A stretch of 64,000 nt of DNA, from the NCBI GenBank assembly GCA_003344405.1, contig NOWV01000102.1:124001-188000 (forward strand), in the 5' to 3' direction. A model generated the notes under the pieces. That model was given only the letters and a program-made list of their open reading frames with translations. It made no database searches and was not told the DNA's origin. This DNA is from Trichoplax sp. H2. Its lineage: Eukaryota; Placozoa; Uniplacotomia; Trichoplacea. Shown here piece after piece: positions 35,701 to 46,224 of the stretch (positions are counted from its first letter, which is position 1; each line of letters starts with the position of its first letter). A program made the translations under genes and the position numbers.

Positions 35701-36270
35701 GATCATTTACGTTGTTTTCATTAGCATCGTTATTATTAATACCAAATTACGTTTGTTGATAATAGGAGGAAGAATATAGTGATTAAGAAAGATGATTACG
35801 GAATAATTGTAAAAAACAAATTATTCAAGTCTTGATTTAAATCACTAGTGTAGAAATACCATAAGTCTATATTAACTGAATAGTGCGTAATAGTTACCGG
35901 TGATATAGCCTGCATCTTGTAGATACTTTGCAAAAGTTAATCGTTCTGGTCCATGACGCCAAGCTGGAGAGCTACAGTTAGCATTATTGGTTTTAGTATG
36001 ATGATTATGGACATACATTCCAGTTAATATGGAGGAACGCGATGGGCAGCAGACTGGCGTAGTTACAAAAGCATTGGTAAATTCTGCTCCTTGCTTACCA
36101 AGGATACGCGATGTATGAGGCATTGCTTTCATCGATTCCAGTACAACATCTTGATCATCAGTCAAGATCAATATGATGTGATCCTTTTTCCCTTTTGCAA
36201 AACTAAGAGAATAGCATAACAGGATGGTATAGCAGAAGAGCAATCTCAGAAAAGAACCGTTTTTCAACAT
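29794..36270 (-). CDS. SULF-like: Extracellular heparan sulfate 6-O-endosulfatase, Sulf1/2 family (745 aa)
   Basis: Minus-strand exons: 36270-35898, 35688-35367, 35229-35141, 32977-32743, 32502-32386, 32024-31962, 31865-31608, 31321-30852, 30574-30432 and 29961-29794; total 2238 nt. The start at 36270 (MLKNGSF) gives a hydrophobic signal peptide of about 25 residues, consistent with secretion. The sulfatase core shows the metal site DDQD (38-41) and the formylglycine motif C-C-P-S-R (Cys74 is the residue oxidised), then [23 protein letters not shown] and [11 protein letters not shown] shortened basic/Cys-rich hydrophilic region follows, and then the Sulf-specific C-terminal module ([55 protein letters not shown]). 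The last two exons lie beyond an in-frame stop that is only reached if the donor at 30851 is ignored. Family role: trimming 6-O-sulfate from heparan sulfate outside the cell, tuning Wnt, FGF and related signals. It is shorter than vertebrate Sulf (about 870 aa), mainly in the hydrophilic domain. Intron 3 holds the assembly gap and duplicate. Confidence 0.93.
34023..34644 (-). repeat. Duplicate of 34665-35447, including copies of two Sulf exons
   Basis: This segment matches 34665-35447 across the N gap with roughly 1-2 percent substitutions (for example GATCACCCGTGTT against GATCGCCCATGTT). The downstream copy has one extra block of about 161 bases (around 34955-35116). The duplicate carries a full copy of Sulf exon 3 (34425-34337, no difference noted) and the 3' part of exon 2 ending at the gap, with two differences that change Ser to Ala in the DSAPQ motif. 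The match begins at the first base after the gap and ends at the last base before it, as expected for two contig ends that overlap but were not merged. Confidence 0.85.
34645..34664. other. Assembly gap (20 N)
   Basis: A run of exactly 20 N sits inside Sulf intron 3. Its position between two near-identical flanks suggests that no sequence is really missing and that the gap is a join of overlapping haplotype contigs. Confidence 0.98.
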
Positions 36271-39200
36271 GACTGTAATGGATGTTCTATTTCTGTATGA
36301 AAAGTTATGAAAAAGAACAAGGACGTAATCGAAAATTTGGGTCGTAATCTTGGAGGGAATAGCCAAAATAGTTCACTTGATTGTACTTAATATTCCTGTT
36401 ACAACGATAATATATCAAATGAACTAATTACAGAGAATTTATTAAACATTATCTTGCTCTATTTTACGCCAGATCTATCTAATACCTAGTCTACTTGAGC
36501 ATCACTGTATAACCATCTAGTACATCATAAGCAAAAGGATTAACTTTTTCATCGTTCGTATAAATAAATTATAAAACCTCCCGCAAAGTAAAATAAATAA
36601 ACTTAGTGGTACCAAAACCATCTATATGCTTTGCATCCTCTCCAATTTAAAATAATAATTTGAAATCATTTATACTCTCACATACATTAGATCACCCAGA
36701 GAGATAATATGTAACGTCAATTTGATACTAAATATTGCCATGATGAAATGACGTAGTTTGCAGCTTTATTAAACGACTCATTTCCCAATTAAGGATGTGA
36801 ATAATAAATAATTTTCCCTATGATGGTGCTTCAAATAATATAAGCTATTAAATGGACTCAAATAGATATTTTTCTCTTGTTAATATTATTGGAAAGTTTG
36901 ATTTGGTAAGAGGATATAAATTTACTAGAATAAACAAAATTATAAAATATCCAAAACAATAGTACTTTATATTTTCAGTTAGGAGAATGGATGAAATAGA
37001 ATGAAGCAGAAAAGCATATAAGTGATTCTAAATTAAATTTAGCGATCTAAATGGATAGATGTAATCGTAAGAAATTTAAAGTCCACCAATATGCATGACT
37101 AAAATGTAAAAATTGGCTTAAAGAGTATCGGTGATTTATTATAATGGAATTAATTCACTAGTAGATAGGCGTATTTAAGATCTAATTTATAAAATTGATC
37201 AGTCTACCTACAAGAATTGGGCATCTTGTAGAAATAAGTGACCAGATTAATGAATCTAATTTTAATTTCACTTTTTTATCAATAATTTTGTAATAACTGT
37301 AGGGGAGAAAGGAAATTCGATCAATGTATAATTTCAACAAACTATTTAAACTGACCATCATGAGGAAAATAAAAATCCTCATTTTCTCTCTTTATAAAAT
37401 TGATTCTTAATTATACGATTTTTAAAAGTAACATAACATCATAAAAATGTTTGCTCATTTTAACAGTAACATTTTAGAAAATCTATGCTTTCCGTTACTT
37501 AGATAATTAATCAGCATTTTTATTTCTATTTATGCAAGGTTATACTCTTGTCTACATTTTAATAGCGGATTAAAAAGACACTTAGTAGCAGTTGGGTAAC
37601 GTACTAAACATAGAATCTTCAAATGTTCTGTATAATAAAATCAAAATAGTTGTCCATTGTTTCAGATTTAGAAATGTGGCTTACTCTGCTATACAATTTA
37701 TTATTTAACAAAAGACTGCAGTATTTCAAGATGTTTATGCAGTAGCAATTTAATTTGGAAGTAACATCATTAATATATAAATTGGATCTTTTTCTGCCGG
37801 ATTAAAGTAGATATATGCCTCGCAGGTAATAAAGGATGATTAGGCAATTTCAACGATTCCATTTGAAAGTCATATTAGTCTACTTTAAATCTCTTTCTAC
37901 TTATGCAAATACAATGAAAGCTTTACAGATTCCCCTTTAGATGGGCTGTGCAGTACATAAATTTATTAAAAAATTCTATAGTACACATTTAATATTTTGT
38001 ATACACCTGTAATAAATAATTAGAAGAAATTGTGATCATAGCAACGATCAAATATTCATTCTTATCTTTATTATTTTTTTCTGTTCTTAATTTATTTTGA
38101 TTACCGAGTTATTTATTTTTATAGATTTGATTATAGTAGCTATAGCTATTGCGGACGTTCCGGTTATATTACTTAAATCTGAAATTGTCAACCAAAAGGA
38201 TCCTGTAGTATATGTTACGAAGTCTATTTTCTTTATGACGATTTCTGCTGGCCCTATAGCGATCGAAATGCGCGTATGCCATGTTTTACAGCTTTAAGCA
38301 ATCTTGCAGCTAAGGAGATATGGAATTGGCCACACGTTGATTTTTATTCATTTATGCATATTATTGAAAAAGAGTCATGATATAGTATGAGAATTTAGTT
38401 TTGATTTACAGATAAATACCTTCGATTTGGTTCCAAGATGTAGATGAAATATGCAATTCTATCACACAATAAACGATTTCTTTGATAGAGTAGTGAAGTC
38501 GATTTACTGCATTATTACTGATTATAACATTCATTGCAGGAATTTATGAATACCATTTTTTGGATAGTATGGCACATAAAAAATCTTTGTGCGTTTATTT
38601 ACATATTATCCTATATAAATAAGCTGACTATATCTCCGCATAAATCTGTAGTTGATAAAATGGAATTAAGATGGCATGGTGCATAGAATGATAACTGGCA
38701 CATTAGTGATACCACTACGCATCTCAGGTAGCTCACAGAACTAACCAATGGAGCAAACAAGTTGCGAATATAATACTTAGAATGTCTATCGCTAATCTAG
38801 GAAATTTATTTATAATTTGTTTATTATTTTTCCATATAAATAATTTAAATAGATCATTATATTGTAGGCCTCTGCTAGGGAAACTTAAAATAACTTGGTG
38901 ATAAGATCGCTCAAAGAACTCACTTATAGAACTGGTTAGACACTGCAAAGTAGCCTGAAGCGTAAAGTCCATTTTTTTAATTCTATGTTGTCTTCCCATA
39001 AGTGATATATTTATATATGTATATTATGGTTTAAGGATTAATGTTAATCATATCATATGATGCCGGCTGTTCCTATAATGACCATGATAAGACAGTGACT
39101 GCGCGCAGTATTAATTCCTGTAATTTATTCATACCATGCTCACTGCTTCATATGATATATGGCAAATATATACCTTATACTGGTAGGCAACAAAACTTTC

Positions 39201-39473
39201 AAACAGTAGTCATTGCAGAATGGATTATTCAGTTATTCTCTGAATTTATAATTATCGACCATGTTCGTTTCCGCAATATACCATATCCCGTATATGCTGT
39301 GGCAGTACCATAGACAACAAAGTAGCATACGGACCTGTGGAACCCCATAGATTGGGTACTTAAACATAGCCCACTATTTTCATGTCCGATCTACACTATA
39401 AGCGATTAATGAGAAGTGCTATTAGAGGGTCAAGAATTTGTTAAGTCTCCACTATGCCCCGAGCAGGTAAAAA
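36271..39473. other. Intergenic tract between divergent Sulf and IFT43 genes
   Basis: No gene recognised on either strand over about 3.2 kb. Open frames at 37182-37382, 38097-38297, 38733-38999 and 39041-39313 are short and without known domains or splice partners. Composition is strongly AT-rich up to about 39300 and less so after that, where the IFT43 upstream region begins. The promoters of both flanking genes must lie here. Confidence 0.55.
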
Positions 39474-39528
39474 GCATGGCAACAGTGGGCGAGCACGCGC
39501 ACTGGCTTGTTCTCATTACCGTGACAAC
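39474..39528 (+). promoter_or_regulatory. X-box-like RFX sites upstream of IFT43
   Basis: ATTACCGTGACAAC (39515-39528) fits the two-half-site RFX X-box pattern with a GT spacer: left half one base off GTTACC, right half matching RRNAAC. About 40 bases upstream, ATGGCAAC (39476-39483) gives a perfect right half with the AT spacer. They lie about 190-245 bases before the proposed IFT43 start, a usual distance for ciliary X-boxes, and in a locally less AT-rich stretch. Confidence 0.45.
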
Positions 39529-39718
39529 GGATATCCCCCATAATAAGATGTGAATATCAGCAAAGATAGTTTAATTCACTGCTATAGACTGCAGTACTGA
39601 TTCTTGATTGATTAACATTACTATTTCTAGTAATAGATAGTAAAAAGAATATTATCGTACAAGGCTCAGGTTGGAATTTGAAATCTTTCTAACTATATCG
39701 ATACCAAACTTAGTAGCA

Positions 39719-42192
39719 ATGGATGGAATATTCCCTGGTAAAAAAGTAAGTCTGGAGATAATTTGATCACTTCTTCTTGATGGAAATGATTCTACAAGAA
39801 GTTATTTTATCGGCTATCACAGTTATAAGACCGTTTTATGAACAAGGTTAAAATTATGTTGTAAATTGACTACGGTATCGATATGCTTCAGATAGAAAGT
39901 AACTTGCTTATGGTATAAGGACGGTACCAAATAGAATAGACATGATGTTAGGATTGATCTCTAGCCGCAAATGAATGCAAATATCATCTTTATAAGTATA
40001 GAATTATTTCCATTTCTCTCTAGTATTTTTTCAGACAGAGCTAATTGACGAGGACGTCAGGAAAAATGATATAGTTTTGGTGAAAATAAATTTCTCTTTA
40101 TAATTTCGTAAAATAACCTAGATAATGCAATATTAGTTATTTTACGTCTATATTCTTAATCATTCCTAATATCATTTTCGTTAATGTAAAATTGATTGGG
40201 AATTTACTTATTACTTGCTTTAACCCTCATTTAAAATCAGCTATGGGAAGTTATCAGTAAATGACTTATTATCCAAGAAGCCGAATCACTCGTAATAAAA
40301 AAGTACAAGATGATTACATTAGTGCTGCTTAAATTGATCTAAACTTATACTGCAAGTAAATGTAAACATCACCTTCGCCAATATGGTGTTACCTATGTTA
40401 TTTTGCATTTTAACTACTATAATGCAAAACATAAATTGATCACCATATCAACAACTACTAGCTATACTTTTATTAAATTATATGTCGCACATCACAAAAT
40501 AATAAAGATTTCATTGCATTAGATGATCCCTGTTTATCCCCTAAATCAGTTCAAGCCTGAATTTGCTTCAATAGCTATTTTAATATATCATAATCTTATC
40601 TTTACTTGATTTCATATGCGTTATCATTAATATTACCCACGTACATTGATGGTAGGAGAAATTTATTTAAAAAATAAGGCTATCATAAAAGTGTTATAAA
40701 AGTGGAAGTTAATTTATTGAAGTTAATTTACTGTTAGTAGCGTCTGTTAGTTTTCAGGATAATAAAACGTTTGATTTAAATCTCCATTACTATAGGACGC
40801 TAAGCAAGGAAGAAGGTCTAACAAACCTAAAGCTAATGCAGAAAATCAAAATGGATCAGCAGATAACAGTGCCGTTGCTAATGGAAGTGTAGTAAGTCTA
40901 TACCACAAAGCATGTCTTAATAAAATGATACGTTAATTTTCTTAACGTATCAAATAAAGCTAGTGGAAAATAGGTCCTAAAGTTTAACAATTTAGGATCA
41001 TATATATGCAAATTGGCGTTCTATTCTAGTCATTATCACTCTTAATCTCAATAGAAATGTTATATAAGCAAAGTTATAACATTGTAATATTATCTAGAAT
41101 GGCAATGATGTCCCTCCAAAGGCTAGAAAGAGAGACGGATGGGCTAATGATGCTAAGAAAGGGTAGGCTGCGGGATCAATAGTTTATCATTTTGGAGCTG
41201 TTGATTCGTATTGATGCAAATACAATATGAAAGCTTATTTATGCTAAAACGCTTTAATACTATAAGCAAATTTATAAATTATCATTTCTCAAATCAAATA
41301 TATATTCCAGGAAAAATGCTAACAAAAAGGATACAGAAATTGAGTAAGAGAAGCAATTAGCTCAAGTAGATCGTTATCACTTGTACATAATTGTGTGAAT
41401 CGTGTTTCTTCAGACAGCAATCAAACTAACCTTCTGTATCTTTGCTCTTACTATTTCGTTAGCGAACGTTTGAAAGCGACTACTATTAATCAGGATGACG
41501 GCGAAGGTATTCACCACGTTTTGAATCTCGCTGTCTTAATCCTCGGTAAAAAAAATAAAATAGTTTTAAATCTATACTTCAAAACCAACGTAGATAATCC
41601 CGTCATACCGGAGCTCGAGGACAAGCAGGAAGAAGAAGAAATCACTTACGGAATTGCTGCTCCACCAAGGTACTGCGACGATTTTTCATCTAATGTAATT
41701 ATTTTCTCTTTTATTTCGATAGTTCATAATTAATAGTATTACTTCAAAATTTGTTATTAGCATAAAAGCCAATAAGGTAATAAGCTATAAGGAATTGGAT
41801 CAAGATTTACAGAAACATGCGTCGTTACTAATTATGGTAATTTCAGTAATTCAGTTTATAAATCGCTGTTGTATAATAATTATAATAGTACTAAAGCTTA
41901 AAATTCTCACACTAACAACTTGATGTATAATTAGGACGGAGAAGTTGATTTAAAACTATTGGCAAAAGGCTTAGCGCCTGCAGAAGAAGTCGCTGAGGTA
42001 ATGATTGCTTTTCGATTTATAGGAAAAAATATAAATTATTTCGTCGAGTTACTGAACGACAACTACTTGATATCATTTACTATAATAAAGACCGATAGGC
42101 AATGGGAATGGACTACTTTATTTACTGAAGTTTCTTCTGAGTTACAAACTGAATTAGAAGAGAGAGCAGCAAAGGCAAACTTTAATTCTTAA
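39719..42192 (+). CDS. IFT43: Intraflagellar transport protein 43 (IFT-A complex), about 193 aa
   Basis: Firm exons: 40796-40891, 41098-41162, 41311-41343, 41463-41506, 41594-41669, 41761-41836, 41935-41997 and 42091-42192. The proposed first exon is 39719-39745 (MDGIFPGKK, followed by GTAAGT in phase 0). With it the total is 582 nt, 194 codons including the stop, close to the usual 208-213 residues. Family matches along the length: AKQGRRSNK, RDGWANDAKK, NPVIPELED, ISYKELDQDLQKHA, DGEVDLKLLAKGLAP and WEWTTLFTEVSSELQTE; the last two are the most conserved part of IFT43. Three exons are very short (27, 33 and 44 nt). Family role: a small subunit of the retrograde IFT-A complex acting inside cilia. 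The first exon is less certain than the rest. Confidence 0.92.
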
Positions 42193-44386
42193 CTCCATAA
42201 AATCTACTAAATTATAATGTTTAATAGTTGAGAATGACATATTTCGACATAAGGTAATGTATAAATAGCAGCTGTATCTGTTCTAGATATTTATTGTATT
42301 ATAATCTTTACAAGTTTTTCTTTATGCCAAAGTCCATTAGTTCTATCACTACTATAAACATAAATTATTCGATCATTCCTGACAGTAATAAAACTGTAAG
42401 TACAAGTGCCATACAATTATGTTTATTTCGAGAAGATTTCGTACGTGAGATTATTATTTGTTACTTTTCTGCCTAATCATACTAAGATTGAAATACATTA
42501 AATACAACAGTTACCTACAATCAACAAAAGTACTTGCTTTAAATCAGTAATCATATTTTTCGCATTACTGTAGCTATATACGAATATACACTCCTGGTAT
42601 ATTCTTAATATGCTAGCAGTTAAAAATTGTGGGATTGTCCCATTCTTTCATAGTCTCCGTCTTCATCTATCCAGAAATGTACATGTTAATTTGAAGCAAG
42701 TATTTAAGATCAATTAAAGGATATTCTGTAATCTAATAACCGTCATAATAGATGAGTTGTGGTACGATGTGATAGGCAAATTGCTCGAAATTCTGGATTA
42801 TGTTAGTAAATGTATAATTATATTTATTTTCTAGCTAGATCTGATCACAGTTTCACACGGTGTTGTGTTTTTAGGCCCAGTCATAAAAGTATCTACTGTT
42901 CTTACTGTGTACTAGGAACAATTGGATACGACTATAAATTACGTTAAATAAAATTGTTTTGATTCTTACTCACAAGATTTCGCCACAGCTGATACTGTTA
43001 TTAAACAATACATTGTTATTTTAAGCTTGCTTGCGAATTACTACAGATTGTTGTTAGGTATTGGAATAAATTCAGTTACGTTAAATCAGATAATTTTATT
43101 GCTCTGCTTGCAAGACTTTGTAGAGGATTTAAATAATTATACATAGCGCTCTTTTTAGCCTCCTTGCATAATCCTCCCGTCACACTATTCTCAAATAGTT
43201 TTACATGTCGAATAATCATACAGCGTGCAATTATCCCTTCAATCGCTCTGATGCAATGACGAATGATAAATTCAGAAGTGACCTAATAGCAACTATGACT
43301 TAATATGATATGTGTCTATAAGTATCTAATTTTCAGATAGTATAGAAATGCAATATTATTTAGTGATACTATACAACTGCTTTCCTTCTGAAAGGAATTC
43401 ATATCTAGTATTGAAGCAGTCATAGCTTTTACTTTAAAGCATGCTGTATGAACATTATTGTACATACGCAATACAGGAAAAACAAGATTCTCCTTAATAA
43501 CTTATTGATTACGTAAACATGTTGTTATACCGTAGTGGGCTGTAAATATACAGTACCTTATTTACTCTAATATACGAGCATACGGTAGTACACTGTAGTA
43601 CCGCACTTTAGACAATCAGCAGCTCTAACCATCACTAGTCTCAAGATCCTGTATACCGTAACTTAGTATAAGATGGAGGTTCACGCTCTGTACTGCTAAT
43701 TGACAGTGTGTGCGGTCTCGAGAGCTTCATTTGGAGGTATATATTGCTGGATAATGCGCGCACTTTGAGTTTTGCAATTTGATTTTAGGTTTATCTATCC
43801 AGAATATCTTATCAGGAATTGGAATTTAACTTTGCTATACGATATTGCGACCAAGTAGCTTTTTTAAGTACGGTGTTAGCCGTTAAAGCATAATTATCAT
43901 TAATTAGCCTTTCCGGGAATTTTGTTAATCGTCATTTTGTCTATGTTTTGATATAATTTTATCGATAACTGCATATTTTTAAATTATTATTGTCTTAGTA
44001 AGCATATTTGATGTTTACGTAATTGCACTACATACTGTACAAATAAATTAGCTGATTTTTTAGTAATATCTGAGTTTATAGTCATCGTTAGTCTAGTAGA
44101 GATTTACATAGTAGTTACCTTAGCCTCCTGACCTATTAAACTGACTCCATCGCCAGTCACTGTAAGTAAATGCCAAAGAGTACATTGCCACTCACAGCAC
44201 TATTGCACAAAACAAGGCGAGAAAATGTCAATACTGTACTACTGTATACTACGAGGAATTTAGAAATAAGAATGAGGGTTTTCTAATCAAAAATTGTCAA
44301 GACAATCATTTCCTTAGTGTGTCTCCGTTTGCAATATATCCAATATTAAGTTCAAAGAAACTTCTATTTCCAATTTTGATGCAAAA
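42193..44386. other. Intergenic, no recognisable gene
   Basis: This stretch follows the IFT43 stop. A 60-codon frame at 42294-42476 has no known relatives and probably lies in the 3' untranslated region or spacer. Between 43500 and 43760 the sequence is less AT-rich and contains several GTA-CTGTA-type short palindromic words (for example ACTGTAGTACCGCAC). No RNA gene is seen. Confidence 0.5.
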
Positions 44387-44839
44387 ATGACTTCTTTGAA
44401 TCTATCAATTTCTGTTCATGTAAAATGGTTTAATACCGATACCAAGGCGGATATACAATCATCGATAATTGACTTGATTATTTTATATGGCCGTGGTAGA
44501 CTATACTCAGTCTTCCCATATGTAATAAACATTAAAATAACAGAAACGCTTGTCTCCAATTTTGGTGCAGAAATGACTTTTCAAAAGCTGTTAAGGCTTA
44601 ATATCGATTTGCACCTGGACATTCTAATTAATCAGTCGATGATTGACTTGACTATTTTATACACCAATCACTCACTGCACTGTGCTAATACAATTAATCG
44701 AGAGGCTATGGTGATTACAGGGTACAGTAGTTGCGAGACATTTTACATTTTCGATCGACGCAGGCTGAAATTCCAAGCTAGATTGCATTCGGTTTCATCT
44801 CCAATTTATATCGCCATTAGTGCCGATCATCAACAGTAG
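44387..44839 (+). other. 150-codon open frame with internal duplication, beside the tRNA
   Basis: The frame begins with ATG and ends 10 bases before the tRNA. Its two halves are related: MTSLNLSISVHVKWF ... IIDLIILYGRG and MTFQKLLRLNIDLHL ... MIDLTILYTNH. The DNA shows the same, with CTATTTCCAATTTTGATGCA (44367-44386) recurring as TTGTCTCCAATTTTGGTGCA about 188 bases later, so the duplication starts upstream of the first ATG. I do not recognise the protein. It could be a young or chance open frame made by a duplication, not a conserved gene. Confidence 0.3.
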
Positions 44840-44848
44840 AAAAAAAAT

Positions 44849-44930
44849 CGTCGTGAACAGGATTCGAACCTGTGCGGGGAGACCCCATTGGATTTCGAGT
44901 CCAACGCCTTAACCACTCGGCCACCACGAC
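44849..44930 (-). tRNA. tRNA-Ser-CGA: tRNA-Ser (anticodon CGA)
   Basis: On the minus strand the gene starts GTCGTGGTGGCCGAGTGGTT (A box TGGCCGAGTGG) and ends GGTTCGAATCC (B box) plus TGTTCACGAC and discriminator G at 44849. The acceptor stem GTCGTGG/TCACGAC pairs. The anticodon loop CTCGAAA carries CGA, and a long variable arm (GGGGTCTCCCC) is typical of class II tRNA-Ser. No intron interrupts the anticodon. A run of seven T residues follows directly on the minus strand, a pol III terminator. Confidence 0.97.
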
Positions 44931-46224
44931 CATAAACGTATAATAAGGTTCATATTGACTATAAAAATGAAAATAAGCTAAATTGTGTTGCTACGATACG
45001 AATTGATCAACCCCCATCCATACTGGAGGCATGACTATGCATTGCATAGTACTGTATGATACCGCCAACGTTAAGTATTGTGTTCTATTTATAGACTGAT
45101 GACCTAATAAGTAATGGACCAATGATAGTACAGCGCTATACAGTAACTGGAGATGACGTCAAGGTTCCTCTAGTAGGCTATGTGCACGTTTGGCTAGCCA
45201 GTGATATATTTCAAAAGTCTTGTTTGAGACTCTAGATAGCTAAATATGGATGTAGCTCACCACTATATGCTGTCTCAAGTATATCATAGGTGCCATATAA
45301 AAGTATCATTTTTGGGTAACACATAAGGTAGTGGAGTAGACCGAAGACACTTCCGGAACCAACCAGAACCGCTGCAAGCAGGAGAACGATTTGACTGAAA
45401 TTATCCCCCAAAACTAAGCCCTCTAGAGAGTGTTTAGAATGATTCTGCATAAAGTATGCTAGTGCCTTAGGTTAGATTTTGCATGTGAATAAATAAATAA
45501 ATAAATGGCAGCTCTGCCTAAGGTGATTTCATAGCTATCCAGTAGAAAATTGAAATCTATTCTTCAACGGTATGCGAGTGCGCCTAAACTTCAAAGGTTA
45601 ATTTGCCTATGAGTGTCATGCTTGTATGATATCATTTTAGCTAGCATTGGTAGCTGAGAAATCGCATCGATATTGTCTACTCTAACATTCTTCTTCATTC
45701 CCAAAGGATAAATCATCGACGTAATCGTTTGAAGTTATTATTATTATCACTTTGCAAAGGCGCTTGATAGCTCTTCAACATTCCAGTATTTATACAGAGT
45801 GGACTAGATCTACATCCAGTTAGCAAGACTTCAAGAGAGACTGTAGGGACCCTGGCCGGTCGGGTGTTAATACTCTACTATTCAAAAGTTTGCATTGATC
45901 AACGACTCTACCTTATAATGATTATCCTGCAACTGTGAAGATCCAATTCAAGTCGCTTTTATTTATAAATTACTGTTCAACCGTTCAATTTTATCAAAAC
46001 TTTAAAAAGCTAGTTAGATAGATTAGCGATTACGACTCCAATCGACGACAATAGCGTTGATAACACTGTTTAATAATCGATACAGTCTAGCCTTGGGTAG
46101 ATAACTGCCATCAACTTTTCTAGAACACAATTTCATCCAACTAATGTTGATGTAATGAATCATTCAGAGTAAAAGATCAAATTATTTTATTTCTTCTTAT
46201 TGACGCGAAATCAATTCAGTATTA
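44931..46224. other. Intergenic, no recognisable gene
   Basis: A 72-codon minus-strand frame at 45232-45450 has a hydrophobic middle but no known family and no splice partners. (AAAT)n-like text occurs at about 45487-45507. The final several hundred bases probably hold the promoter of the USP gene. Confidence 0.5.

Noticed and set aside
41395-41733. 112-codon frame as one IFT43 exon
   Set aside because: Only its inner pieces 41463-41506 and 41594-41669 carry IFT43 text. The intervening part breaks the alignment and has consensus donor and acceptor sites.
45232-45450. 72-codon minus-strand frame near the tRNA as a small membrane protein
   Set aside because: It has no recognised family, no splice partners and no supporting context. 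One hydrophobic run in an AT-rich frame is expected by chance.
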